DNA of 49,755 nt from Solirubrobacterales bacterium (GTDB taxonomy: Bacteria; Actinomycetota; Thermoleophilia; Solirubrobacterales; JACPNS01), in assembly GCA_016185345.1 (NCBI GenBank), contig JACPNS010000001.1, positions 1-49,755 on the forward strand. The letters run 5' to 3'. Shown here piece by piece: positions 17,985-27,129 of this stretch. Every line of letters starts with the position of its first letter. Position 1 is the first letter of the stretch. The translations under genes were made by a program, and so were the position numbers. The notes under the pieces are model-generated. The model worked only from the letters and a program-made list of their open reading frames with translations. It did not search any database and was not told where the DNA came from.

Positions 17985-20195
17985 CTAGCGATATCTGGAG
18001 CTTCCGCCGATCCGGGTCCAATCCGGGAGCGGTGTTTCAGCTGGCGCGGCCGGGGCTGAGGCGCCGTTGCTCGGTGTCGCCGACGGCAGGATCTGCTGCT
18101 CGCCCGGGAGCGAGATCTGCTGTCGCTGAGCAACCGCAGTGCCCTCCCGCGTCGCGTCGAACCTCGCGGGCCACCACAGCTTCTCGCCGAGCATGAAGCC
18201 CAGCGCCGGCACAAGAAGCGTGCGCACGATCAACGCATCAAAGAGCACACCGATCGCGATCGCAAATCCGATCTCTGTGAGCACGGTCATCGGCATCGCC
18301 GCCATCACGAAGAAGGTCCCCGCGAGCACGATTCCCGCCGACGTGATCACGCCTCCGGTGACGATCAGCCCGCGCCGCATCGCTTCACGCGCACCATACT
18401 TTGCCGCCTCCTCGCGGACGCGCGCCATCAAGAAAATGTTGTAGTCGACGCCCAACGCGACGAGGAAAATGAAGACGAATATCGGGACGTACTCGTCCAC
18501 TCCCGAGTAGCCGAAGATGTTGTCGAAGGCCCAGAAGCTTGCACCCATCACGGCAAGGAACGACGCGACCACGGTGATCATCAGCAATAGCGGGGCAATC
18601 AGCGAACGCAGCAGTATCAAGAGGATCAAGAAGACGACCAGAAGCACCAGCGGCATGATCAGCTTGTTGTCCTTCGCAGCGAAGTTTCTGCTGTCCGACT
18701 CGATCGCTGTTGCACCTGAGACCAGCGCTGTCCCTCGCGAGACCTGCGCTATCTGAGTTCGCACGCGCGCGACGGCATCGATCGCTGCGTCGCTGTATGG
18801 GCTGTATTTCAATGTGGCTTCGATTCGCGTGGCGCCCTCGCCCGGTTGGATGATTCCGACCGTGGCAACATCACCGGAGCGTTTGAGCGTGCGCGTCACG
18901 CGCCCGACCTGACGCGGGTCCGAGACGAGCACCGTCATCGGGCCTGTCGCACCTGGCGGCAGTGCCTGCTCGAGCACGCGCATGCCCTCGACGGAGTCAA
19001 CGGAGTTGCGGAAGCTGTTGGTGATGTCGAGGCCGCCCGGACGGTTGAGCAGGCCGAGGGCCATCACGCCCATCAGCGCGAAAACCACGAGCGTGACCAT
19101 CCCCGGCTTGCGGGCGATCACGGCTGCGAGGCGCGACCAGAAGTTGACCGGCAGCGCTGCGGAAGAAGTTCCCGACCGCGGGATGAACGGCCAGAAAACG
19201 GGTCGGCCGCCGATCAGCAGAAGCGCCGGCAAGAGCGTGAGCATCGCCAACATCGCGATCGCGATGCCCATTGCACCGATCGGCCCTGCTCCGGCCGTCG
19301 CGTTGACGTCGGCGAGCATCAGGCAGAGCAGCGCCGCGATCACGGTCGCCGCAGAGGCGAGGATCGTCGGACCACAACGCGTCAGCGCCACTGCCATCGC
19401 CTCGTGCGCGTTCTCGCGGTGGCGTAGCTCATCGCGATATCGCGCGATGATCAGCAACGCATAGTCCGTGCCAACGCCGAAGACAAGCACCGTCATCAGA
19501 GCTGCCGACTGAGAGGTGATCGTTGCACCGCGTTCGGCGAGTTCAGTGCCGAGGCCGCGCGAGGTGACCTCGGCGATGCCGACGGCCGTGAGTGGCAGTA
19601 GCCAGAGGAATGGGCCGCGGTAGATCAGAAGCAACAGGAACGAGATCAGCAGCACGGTTCCAAGCAGCAGATTGCCGTCGATCGTGTCGAAGATCTCGGC
19701 CTGGTCATTGAAGAAGCCGGCCTGTCCCGTCAGGTTCACCGTCATGTCGGGTGGAGCCTTGGCTGCGAGGGCTTCGAGCTGCGCATTGGCGGCGAACAGC
19801 ACCTCCTTTGAGCCTTTGGCGCGCATCTGGAAATAGATTGCTGCGGTCTTGCGGTCCTTCAGAAAGAGCGGTGCTGGCTTGCCGAACTGACCCTCGACGG
19901 GCTGTTTGGTCAGCGCCGCCGTCGCGGCCAGCACCGCGGCCTTGTCCTGCTTCGTCATCCCGTCGGAGTTCTGGTAGACGAGCAGGCCCGTCAACAGCTC
20001 ATCCCCGAAGGCTTTTTCTTCAATATGGATCGCCTTCAGCGACTCCGCCGATTGCGGCAGATAGTTGGCGTCTTTGTTGTTCTGCGCGTCGTTGAACCCG
20101 AGCGCGGAGCTACCGAAGAGTAATAAAATTGCTGTCCAGCCAGCCAGAAATAACCATTTCGTCCTTCGGCCAGCAGGTAAGCGGAATACATTCAT
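17985..20195 (-). CDS. MMPL-family (RND superfamily) membrane transporter
   Basis: A 736-residue inner-membrane exporter with the MMPL plan: one N-terminal helix (KWLFLAGWTAILLLFGSSAL), an extracytoplasmic loop to about residue 170, a block of five helices, a second loop (about 390-490) and a second helix block. VFGVGTDYALLIIARYRDEL and VALGVDYNIFLMARVREEA are the paired helix-4-type motifs with Asp residues for proton relay. Actinobacterial members export lipids, antibiotics or siderophore-like compounds. It converges with the MGMT gene and stands alone. Confidence 0.9.
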   Translation of the reverse strand: MNVFRLPAGRRTKWLFLAGWTAILLLFGSSALGFNDAQNNKDANYLPQSAESLKAIHIEEKAFGDELLTGLLVYQNSDGMTKQDKAAVLAATAALTKQPVEGQFGKPAPLFLKDRKTAAIYFQMRAKGSKEVLFAANAQLEALAAKAPPDMTVNLTGQAGFFNDQAEIFDTIDGNLLLGTVLLISFLLLLIYRGPFLWLLPLTAVGIAEVTSRGLGTELAERGATITSQSAALMTVLVFGVGTDYALLIIARYRDELRHRENAHEAMAVALTRCGPTILASAATVIAALLCLMLADVNATAGAGPIGAMGIAIAMLAMLTLLPALLLIGGRPVFWPFIPRSGTSSAALPVNFWSRLAAVIARKPGMVTLVVFALMGVMALGLLNRPGGLDITNSFRNSVDSVEGMRVLEQALPPGATGPMTVLVSDPRQVGRVTRTLKRSGDVATVGIIQPGEGATRIEATLKYSPYSDAAIDAVARVRTQIAQVSRGTALVSGATAIESDSRNFAAKDNKLIMPLVLLVVFLILLILLRSLIAPLLLMITVVASFLAVMGASFWAFDNIFGYSGVDEYVPIFVFIFLVALGVDYNIFLMARVREEAAKYGAREAMRRGLIVTGGVITSAGIVLAGTFFVMAAMPMTVLTEIGFAIAIGVLFDALIVRTLLVPALGFMLGEKLWWPARFDATREGTAVAQRQQISLPGEQQILPSATPSNGASAPAAPAETPLPDWTRIGGSSRYR

Positions 20196-20275
20196 TCGGA
20201 GTTACAGAAGATTAGGGAGAGCATCGGCAATACCTACCTAGAACGGAGGACTGCCGCAAAAGTTGCACGTTCGAT

Positions 20276-21637
20276 CTACAAGATCGGCAGATAACGTTCA
20301 AGCTCCCACTGCGTGACCTGCGTGCGGTAGCTCTCCCACTCGTTGCGCTTGATTTCGATGAAGCGCTTGAACATGTGCTCGCCAAGCGTGCGCAGCACGA
20401 GTTCAGAGGCCGAGGCGATCTCGACGGCTTCTCCCAAGGTCTCCGGCAGGTGTTCGACGCCCAGGCGACGGCCCTCCTCGGAGTTCAGGTGGTAGAGGTT
20501 CTTCTCCATTGGTTCGGGCAGTTCGTAGCCCTTTTCGATTCCTTCGAGTCCAGCCTGAAGCAGTGCGGCAAAGGTCAGATACGGGTTGCACGCCGGGTCC
20601 GGGCAGCGCAGTTCGGCGCGCATCGCCTGTCCGTCGGCGTTTGAGCCGGTCGAGCGGTACGGAGGGACGCGCACCAGCGCAGAGCGGTTGCGGCGCGACC
20701 AGGCGAGGTACACTGGCGCCTCAAATCCCGGCACGAGGCGCTTGTACGAGTTGACCGACTGGGCAAAGATTGCGCAAATCTCGCGGGCGTGTGTGAGCTG
20801 GCCGGCGATGAAGGCCTTGCCGGTCTCTGAGAGCTTGTAGCGGTCGTTCTCGTCGTAGAAGGCGTTCTTGCCGTCCCTGAAGAGCGACTGGTGGGTGTGC
20901 ATGCCTGAGCCGTTCTCATCAAAGAGCGGCTTGGGCATGAAGCTCGCGTGGTAGCCGTACTGCTGGGCGTACTCCTTGACGACGATGCGGTAGGTCATGC
21001 AGTCGTCGGCCATCTTCATTGCGTCGGCGTAGCGCATGTCGATCTCGTGCTGCGAAGGGCCAGCCTCGTGGTGGGTGTACTCGACGTGAATACCCATCTT
21101 CTCGAGGGCGAGCACGGTGTCGCGGCGAATGTCTGAGCCGGCGTCGAGCGTGGTCAGGTCGAAGTAGCCGCCGGTGTCTAGCGGAACCGGGCCGGCGCCG
21201 GGCACGACCTCGCTGTCCTTGAAGTAGTAGTACTCGAGCTCCGGGGCGACGTTGAAGACATCGAAGCCCATGTTCTGAGCGCGCTGAACGGCGCGACGAA
21301 GTGCGTGGCGCGGGTCGCCCTCGTACGGCTGAAGGTCCGGGGTGACGATGTCGCAGAACATTCGAGCTACGCCCTGCTCTTCTGGACGCCATGGAAGGAT
21401 CGAGAAGGTCGATGGGTCCGGCATCGCGACCATGTCGGACTCTTCTATTGCGTTGAAGCCGGTGATCGAGGAGCCGTCAAAGCTCGCGCCACCATCGAAG
21501 GCGTCGCGCAGCTCGGCGCTGTTGATCGAGAAACTCTTGAGCTGACCGAGGATGTCGGTGAACCAAAGTCGCACGAAGCGAATGTCGTGCTTCTCGACCT
21601 CGCCGAGAACATTTACGGGCGTTTTTGTATCCGGCAC
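20276..21637 (-). CDS. glnA: Glutamine synthetase, type I
   Basis: Makes glutamine from glutamate, ammonium and ATP. The 453 residues include the beta-grasp (VRLWFTDILGQLKSF), the latch DGSSITGF, metal ligands in PELEYYYF and HHEAGPSQHEID, the ATP region GSGMHTHQSLF and NRSALVRVP. Near the C terminus KNLYHLNSEE keeps a Tyr but lacks the usual adenylylation context NLYDLPPEE. The length and that region suggest a GSI-alpha-like, possibly non-adenylylated enzyme. Start is a GTG preceded by AGGAGAGG. It is 98 bases downstream of the riboswitch-controlled membrane protein gene. Confidence 0.95.
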   Translation of the reverse strand: MPDTKTPVNVLGEVEKHDIRFVRLWFTDILGQLKSFSINSAELRDAFDGGASFDGSSITGFNAIEESDMVAMPDPSTFSILPWRPEEQGVARMFCDIVTPDLQPYEGDPRHALRRAVQRAQNMGFDVFNVAPELEYYYFKDSEVVPGAGPVPLDTGGYFDLTTLDAGSDIRRDTVLALEKMGIHVEYTHHEAGPSQHEIDMRYADAMKMADDCMTYRIVVKEYAQQYGYHASFMPKPLFDENGSGMHTHQSLFRDGKNAFYDENDRYKLSETGKAFIAGQLTHAREICAIFAQSVNSYKRLVPGFEAPVYLAWSRRNRSALVRVPPYRSTGSNADGQAMRAELRCPDPACNPYLTFAALLQAGLEGIEKGYELPEPMEKNLYHLNSEEGRRLGVEHLPETLGEAVEIASASELVLRTLGEHMFKRFIEIKRNEWESYRTQVTQWELERYLPIL

Positions 21638-21735
21638 GGGCCTCTCCTGGAATCAGCGGCGCGACGGATCGATCGCACCGGGGCGAATCCTAGTGGGCTG
21701 AGCGCGCGGACGCTCGACCGTGTTGGACAGCTTGC

Positions 21736-22146
21736 TCAGGTACCGGTGGCGATCGCTACGAGAATCATGAAGACACCCATGAACAGCGCCCACTGGGCGG
21801 CGCGGTCGGGGCGACGGTCGTAGCGGTCGATCTGCACCGCGAGGCTGCGCTGAGCATTTCGTCTTTGGACACCGCTGCGGCGCGGCGGAGTGGCTTGGCC
21901 AGAGATCTTGACGGTGCGGACGCCATCGGCGTCGATGCGGGACTTCTCTTCTACTGGGGCGCGGCGAGCGCGCTCGGGGCGAGGTGCGTGGGATTCTGCG
22001 CGACGAGCGCGCGCGGCGGCGCGGTCGTAGCTCGCGTGAGCGCGCGGCTGTAAAGACGTGCGAACACCACCCCTCTGATCAGAAGGGCGACCGTACGTCT
22101 CTAGATCGTGCTCATCACCGATGACCGGCTCGCGAAACGAACTCAC
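21736..22146 (-). CDS. Arginine-rich protein with single C-terminal membrane anchor, c-di-AMP riboswitch-controlled
   Basis: A 136-residue protein I cannot assign to a family. Residues 1-110 are polar, disorder-like and very rich in Arg (AAARARRAESHAPRPERARR), and the last 20 (AAQWALFMGVFMILVAIATG) form one membrane helix, so it would be tail-anchored with a basic cytoplasmic domain. The GTG start lies about 7 bases after a GAGGAAG ribosome site that borders the 3' end of a c-di-AMP aptamer. Riboswitch control argues that the gene is real and tied to cell-wall or osmotic homeostasis. A role in binding nucleic acid, teichoic or lipid phosphate is speculation. Confidence 0.7.
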   Translation of the reverse strand: MSSFREPVIGDEHDLETYGRPSDQRGGVRTSLQPRAHASYDRAAARARRAESHAPRPERARRAPVEEKSRIDADGVRTVKISGQATPPRRSGVQRRNAQRSLAVQIDRYDRRPDRAAQWALFMGVFMILVAIATGT

Positions 22147-22149
22147 TTC

Positions 22150-22318
22150 AGTGCTTCCTCTTTCATAGTGCTTACGGGGTTAGCTGACGGACTCGCGAGA
22201 AAGAGTCTCGCTACGCGCCGGACGTGAGTCCTTTGCGATTCGCCCCTGCCATTTATGCCGAATGGCATCAATGACACTGGGTCCCCCGCGTCTTGAACGA
22301 TTCTGCAGGCCTAAGTGC
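22150..22318 (-). promoter_or_regulatory. c-di-AMP riboswitch (ydaO/yuaA class)
   Basis: Read on the minus strand, the region carries in order the conserved core elements of the ydaO aptamer: GCGGGGGACCCA, then AGGGGCGAATC, a variable hairpin with GGACTCACGTCC, and GAGTCCGTCAGCTAACCCC continuing into GTAAGC. A ribosome site (AGAGGAAG) follows immediately, before the GTG at 22146. In Gram-positive bacteria this class turns genes off when c-di-AMP is high, typically K+ uptake and wall-hydrolase genes. Outer limits are approximate. It occupies most of the otherwise gene-free stretch 22147-22475; I see nothing else definite in the remaining 150 bases. Confidence 0.93.
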
Positions 22319-22475
22319 AAAATCAGACTTCAGCGGATACTGGAGCAGGATGCTAACAAGGCTGCCCGACGACTGTCCACCAAAAAACCTGCAAATCCCC
22401 GCAAAATGGCGAAAATTAGCTCGAACGAACGGCCTTATTGGTAAACCTGGACCCGGTTGCTAGCTTTGCGCGCCG

Positions 22476-23504
22476 ATGGTTCTCGTCTTCGGCGCCACAG
22501 GATTTTCCGGATCTCTTGTCGTCCAGCGACTGGTCGAACGAGGGATTCCCGTGCGCATCGCGGCGCGCTCGCAGGAGAAGCTCGAGTTGCTTTCGGATCG
22601 TTTCGGAGGATTGGAAACAGCGCTCGCGGACGTTGCACATCCCGGCACCGTGGCCCGCGCTGCCGCGGGCACGGAGCTGATGATCACAACCGTCGGGCCG
22701 TACACGAGTTCCGGCCATGTTGCGGCCGAGGCGGCGCTCGGCGCTGGCGTACCGTACATCGACATCTCCGGCGAGCCCGGCTGGCTGCGTCGCGTATTCA
22801 TTGAGTTCGGCCCGCGCGCGGCGAGCCTAGGACTCGCAATGCTCCCCGCCTTCGGTTACGACTACGTGCCCGGCAACCTCGCTGGTGCGATCGCGCTCGA
22901 GCGGGGCGGAGAGGCCGCTGTGCGCGTTGACATCGGATACTTCCTCCGCGGAAAGAGCAGGCGCACGACTGAATCCTTCAGTCAGGGGACGCTCGACTCG
23001 TTGAAGGCATCCTCCAAGGAGGTTCCGTACGAGTTTCGCGATGGCGCCCTCGCTGATGTCACGGGCGCCAAGCGCATCCTCGAATTTGAGTTCGACGGCG
23101 AGCAGGTCACGGCGGTCGCGATCGGAGGCACCGAGCACTTTGCTCTCCCCCGCCTCGCCCCGTGGCTGACCGACGTGAACGTCGGACTCGGGTGGTTCAC
23201 CCCCAGCGGCGAAAACGAATCCTTGACGGAGATCGTGCCGGCCGATGGCCCGACCGAGGAAAGTCGCGCCAAGGCCCGCACCAACGTGATCGCGATCGCA
23301 CGTGACGCGGCGGGCACCGAGCTGGCCGAGGTCCGCGTCGATGGTCCCAATCCGTACGACCTCAGCGGCGTGCTGACGGCGTGGGCTGCCGAGCGGATGC
23401 TCGCGGGCGCAGTGACAGGCACGGGAGCGCTGGGGCCGGTCGATGCGTTCGGGCTGGAGCAGCTTCGAGCTGGCTGCGAAGAAGTTGGCCTTACGGCCGG
23501 CTGA
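22476..23504 (+). CDS. Saccharopine dehydrogenase-like / trans-acting enoyl reductase family protein
   Basis: A 342-residue NAD(P)-binding protein. The N terminus MVLVFGATGFSGSLVVQRL is a Rossmann GxxGxxG motif starting almost at residue 1, and MITTVGPYTSSGHVAAEAAL followed by GVPYIDISGE is typical of the saccharopine-dehydrogenase-like family that includes the mycobacterial trans-acting enoyl reductase. The central catalytic-domain region (AMLPAFGYDYVPGNLAGAIA) also fits. Mycobacterial relatives act in complex lipid synthesis; the substrate here is unknown. It stands alone, divergent from the riboswitch. Confidence 0.8.
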   Translation: MVLVFGATGFSGSLVVQRLVERGIPVRIAARSQEKLELLSDRFGGLETALADVAHPGTVARAAAGTELMITTVGPYTSSGHVAAEAALGAGVPYIDISGEPGWLRRVFIEFGPRAASLGLAMLPAFGYDYVPGNLAGAIALERGGEAAVRVDIGYFLRGKSRRTTESFSQGTLDSLKASSKEVPYEFRDGALADVTGAKRILEFEFDGEQVTAVAIGGTEHFALPRLAPWLTDVNVGLGWFTPSGENESLTEIVPADGPTEESRAKARTNVIAIARDAAGTELAEVRVDGPNPYDLSGVLTAWAAERMLAGAVTGTGALGPVDAFGLEQLRAGCEEVGLTAG

Positions 23505-23510
23505 GAAGTA

Positions 23511-24020
23511 CTACTTGCCGGCGACTGCTGCGACGTATGCAGACACGAGTTTGCTGTCCTCGCCAGAGAGCAGGCCAGCCGGCATCTGCTTGCCGGTGAC
23601 TCCGCCGGTCTTGATCGCGCCTTCGACGCGGGCGGCAGTTGCCTTCGGGTCCGCGCCGGGCGTGCCGAGCGCGACGTCGAGGTCCGGGCCGTAGACGCCA
23701 CGGGCGTTGGCCGCACTGAGGGAGTGGCAGCTGGCGCAGGTCTGGCGGAAAATGACTGCGCCTTCGCGCTCGGTCTTCGTTGAGTTCAGCGTGTAGGTAC
23801 CGACATCACTGGGGACTCGGTTGCTGGTCTTGCTCAGCACGACTGCCGGAAGACCGACGACGAGAAAGATGGCTCCGAGCGCGATGGCAATCTTTGCGCC
23901 GCCGTCCATGCTCCCCTTGTAGGAGGGCTTGGCGTCTTTGTCGCGCGTGATGTACATCGCGACAATCAAGACGGCGAGGGCAGCGACTACCCACACGAGG
24001 ACGAAAAGCAAGGCGTTCAT
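23511..24020 (-). CDS. Membrane-anchored mono-heme cytochrome c
   Basis: A 169-residue protein with two N-terminal membrane helices (about 4-24 and 43-62) and one extracytoplasmic class I cytochrome c domain. The heme-binding motif CASCH is at 95-99 and the distal methionine ligand is in GKQMPAGLL. It would carry electrons at the outer face of the membrane, for example to a terminal oxidase, but no oxidase genes are adjacent. Its stop is convergent with the saccharopine-like gene, six bases apart. Confidence 0.88.
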   Translation of the reverse strand: MNALLFVLVWVVAALAVLIVAMYITRDKDAKPSYKGSMDGGAKIAIALGAIFLVVGLPAVVLSKTSNRVPSDVGTYTLNSTKTEREGAVIFRQTCASCHSLSAANARGVYGPDLDVALGTPGADPKATAARVEGAIKTGGVTGKQMPAGLLSGEDSKLVSAYVAAVAGK

Positions 24021-24095
24021 CGGCGCGCATCATATACGGCTCAAAGACGGTCTTTTGTGCCGATCGAAGCTTGCGCGAATGCAAATGCCCATAAG

Positions 24096-24122
24096 AAAGA
24101 CCCGCACGAGGCGGGCCTTTCC
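24096..24122 (-). terminator. Rho-independent terminator of rnpB
   Basis: On the minus strand AAGGCCCGC pairs with GCGGGTCTT around a CTCGT loop (one G-U pair) and is followed by TTTCTT. It lies a few bases beyond the 3' end of the RNase P RNA gene. Confidence 0.85.
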
Positions 24123-24126
24123 CTTA

Positions 24127-24577
<451 letters not shown>

Positions 24578-24680
24578 AGAAACTGACAAGGTCATTCTAG
24601 AGCTTCCGCAAGATCCCGTGTGCGGAATGCAAGCCGTATTTTGTTCCAAAGAGCGGGATATTCAACGAACGATCCAGAGA

Positions 24681-25433
24681 TCAGCGACCGACGTCGGGAA
24701 TTTCTCCGCGAATCCAACTGCGGTATCCCGAGTCGAGCTCAAGCTTCCAGATCGGCGCCTCGGCCTTGACGCGGTCGATCGCCTCGCGGGCCGCTGCAAA
24801 TGCCGCAGGTCGATTGCGCGAGGAGACGGCCACAATCACGCTCGGCTCGTTCAGCGGGACTGCCCCGATGCGATGTTCGATCGCCACCGCTTCGAGCTTG
24901 TAGGTCTCAAGCAGCTGCGCGACGATTCGTTCGATTCGCGCCTGTGCCATCTCTTCATAGGCCTCGTACTGGAGCATCTCGACGTCGCGCGTCGTTCCGG
25001 TGAAGGTGACGATTGCGCCTGTGCCATCGGTCATGACCATGTCGTGGAGCTTCTGCAGGTCCAGCCGCTCGGATGTGACTCGAACATAGGCCGGCGCTCC
25101 TCCGGAGATCGGCGGGATCAGCGCGAGCTCGTCGCCGGGCTCGACGATCAGGCTCGGGTTGGCGTACTCCCTGTTGACTGCCAGGCGGACCGAATCATTC
25201 AATCCGTAGGCCTCATCAAGGCCAGCGGCCTTCAGCGTCTTGGCGATCACTGACGAGGCACGCACGCCGCGCGGCAGGTCAAGCGTGATCACCCGCGTGT
25301 CGGCGAGCTCAGCGACCCATGCGAACAGCTTGACGTCTGCGCTGAAACGCTCGACGGGCTTGCGCGCGGCCGGCTCCTCCGGGGTGGCGGAGCCGGTTCC
25401 GCGACGATGCAGGGCACGCTGGCGGTTAGACAT
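24681..25433 (-). CDS. moaX: MoaD-MoaE fusion, molybdopterin synthase (MoaX-like)
   Basis: Both subunits of molybdopterin synthase in one 250-residue chain. The start at 25433 overlaps the moeA stop and has AAGG upstream; a longer frame to 25499 lies inside moeA. Residues 30-112 are the MoaD ubiquitin-like fold ending in PPISGG at 107-112; residues 116-250 are MoaE, with active-site lysines in RVKAEAPIWK. In MoaD the Gly-Gly must be C-terminal to receive sulfur, so cleavage after Gly112, as known for mycobacterial MoaX, is expected. It is the distal partner of moeA. Confidence 0.92.
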   Translation of the reverse strand: MSNRQRALHRRGTGSATPEEPAARKPVERFSADVKLFAWVAELADTRVITLDLPRGVRASSVIAKTLKAAGLDEAYGLNDSVRLAVNREYANPSLIVEPGDELALIPPISGGAPAYVRVTSERLDLQKLHDMVMTDGTGAIVTFTGTTRDVEMLQYEAYEEMAQARIERIVAQLLETYKLEAVAIEHRIGAVPLNEPSVIVAVSSRNRPAAFAAAREAIDRVKAEAPIWKLELDSGYRSWIRGEIPDVGR

Positions 25434-26670
25434 CAACCTTCTCGCATTCGACGAATAGTCCGTTGTGAGCGGCGCTCTCACCTGGTGGCAGTGTGGCAAG
25501 GGCGTTGCAGTCGGCGATCACGGTCACGTCATCGGACTCTGTTCGGCGCGGGGCGAAGCTACGGGCGCCGAGCAGTGTGGTGGTCCGTCCGGGAAGGGCC
25601 AGTGAGCGACCGTTGCCACGTTGCACTGCCTCGGTGAGCTCGGCTTCGAATCGAACCGGCATCGCTTGGCCGAGCATCTGGCGGATGTGGCGTCGCACGT
25701 AGAGCTGGAAGCACACCCAGCTCGACAACGGATTGCCGGGCAGGCAGAAGACCGTCACGCGGCGCGATCCGACGGGAAGCACCGCGACTGCGAAGCGGCG
25801 CCCGGGCCGAGCGGACGTGCCCGAGAGGATCAGCTCTCCCCCCAGCTCATCGATTGCCCCGGCGACGTGGTCGTGGTCGCCAACCGAGATTCCGCCTGAG
25901 GTCACTACGAAATCGGCGTCTGTTGCAGCCGCGCCGAGAAGCTCGCGTACAGCCACGCGATCGTCTCCGGCGTAGCGGTGACTCGAAACTGCGCAGCCCG
26001 CGCCACGCATCAGCGCACCGAGCATCGGCGAATTGCAGTCGTAGACCGCTCCGGCGACGATCGGATCGCCGGGCGCGAGCAGTTCGTCGCCGCCGCCGAT
26101 CATCGCTGCGCGCGGGCTGCGGCGCACCGGAACGTGGGCGATGCCGAAGGCGGCGACCATCGCCAGCTCCCCCGCACTGATCCTCTGGCCTGCTGCGACG
26201 AGCAGGTCGCCTTCGCGCTTGTGGCGCCCGGCCTTGCGGACGAACTCGCCGGCCAGCGGCGCAACGTCCACGACCAGCTGTCCGTCAATCTCGCGGCCTT
26301 CTTCGACCGGCACAACCGCGTCTGCTCCGATCGGCAGTTCGGCGCCTGTCGAGATGCGCACGGCGCTTGCCGCCAGCAACGAGTCCCCGAATGGGACGCC
26401 GGCGCGAGACTCGCCGAGCAACTTGAACTGGCGCGCGCCCGAGGCTGCGCGGACGGCCCAACCGTCCATTGCCGAGTTCGAGAATCGCGGGTACATCGCG
26501 TCGGCCTCGAGGTCCTTGGCGAGGATTCGGCCATGAGCATCGGCTGCGTTGATCACCTCGACGCCGACCGAGTCGGCGAGCTCGACCGAGAGCTTCATCG
26601 CCTCGTTGATCGAGGCGTCGCGCGTGATTGTTGACTCGCTAGATTCGCTCACATGGACCACCTGACGCAC
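25426..26670 (-). CDS. moeA: Molybdopterin molybdotransferase MoeA
   Basis: Inserts molybdate into adenylated molybdopterin. The 414 residues (or 408 if the GTG at 26652 is the start) show the MoeA linker region NAADAHGRILAKDLEA, the active-site segment FSNSAMDGWAVR, the MPT-binding-fold motif VVTSGGISVGDHDHV with its acidic pair, and CLPGNPLSSWVCFQLYV. The first bases overlap the divergent moaC start, so the two promoters would lie inside each other's 5' ends. It is followed directly by moaX. Confidence 0.93.
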   Translation of the reverse strand: MRQVVHVSESSESTITRDASINEAMKLSVELADSVGVEVINAADAHGRILAKDLEADAMYPRFSNSAMDGWAVRAASGARQFKLLGESRAGVPFGDSLLAASAVRISTGAELPIGADAVVPVEEGREIDGQLVVDVAPLAGEFVRKAGRHKREGDLLVAAGQRISAGELAMVAAFGIAHVPVRRSPRAAMIGGGDELLAPGDPIVAGAVYDCNSPMLGALMRGAGCAVSSHRYAGDDRVAVRELLGAAATDADFVVTSGGISVGDHDHVAGAIDELGGELILSGTSARPGRRFAVAVLPVGSRRVTVFCLPGNPLSSWVCFQLYVRRHIRQMLGQAMPVRFEAELTEAVQRGNGRSLALPGRTTTLLGARSFAPRRTESDDVTVIADCNALATLPPGESAAHNGLFVECEKVDV

Positions 26671-27129
26671 CTCGATGAAAGCGGCGCCGCGCGCATGGTT
26701 GACGTGGGCGACAAGGCTGTTACTGACCGACGCGCAGTTGCTGGCGGTCGTGTCTCGATGTTTCCCGAGACGGCCGCGCTAGTTGCTGCCGGGAATGCTC
26801 CCAAGGGCGACGTGATTGGCACTGCGCGCATCGCGGGGATCCAGGCCGCCAAGCGCACCGCCGAGTTGATCCCACTGGCACACAACGTGCCGCTGTCGTT
26901 CGTGGATGTTCGGCTCGACGTAGATGCCGAGGCCGGGATCGTCACTATCGAGTGCGAGGCGCGCACGATGGATCGAACCGGCATTGAGATGGAAGCGTTG
27001 ACCGGCTGCAGCGTCGCCGCGCTGACCCTGTACGACATGGTCAAGGGGGTTGAGCGCGGAGTGCGGATCGAAGGGATCAAGCTGCTCGAGAAGTCCGGCG
27101 GCAAGTCCGACTGGAAGGCGTCTGACTGA
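26653..27129 (+). CDS. moaC: Cyclic pyranopterin monophosphate synthase MoaC
   Basis: Second enzyme of molybdenum cofactor synthesis, working after MoaA. The 158 residues are full length: MVDVGDKAVTDRRAVAGG near the N terminus, KRTAELIPLAHNVPLSFVDV with the catalytic Lys/His, and the helix GIEMEALTGCSVAALTLYDM. It is followed without a gap by mogA (TGA then ATG). Confidence 0.95.
   Translation: MDHLTHLDESGAARMVDVGDKAVTDRRAVAGGRVSMFPETAALVAAGNAPKGDVIGTARIAGIQAAKRTAELIPLAHNVPLSFVDVRLDVDAEAGIVTIECEARTMDRTGIEMEALTGCSVAALTLYDMVKGVERGVRIEGIKLLEKSGGKSDWKASD

Noticed and set aside
22262-22444. 60-codon plus-strand frame upstream of the saccharopine-like gene
   Set aside because: It overlaps the 5' part of the c-di-AMP riboswitch on the other strand and has no supporting motif.
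24603-24626. Inverted repeat TTCCGCA/TGCGGAA upstream of rnpB
   Set aside because: Seven-base stem with a ten-base loop, no U-tract and no known regulator; could be chance or part of the promoter region.
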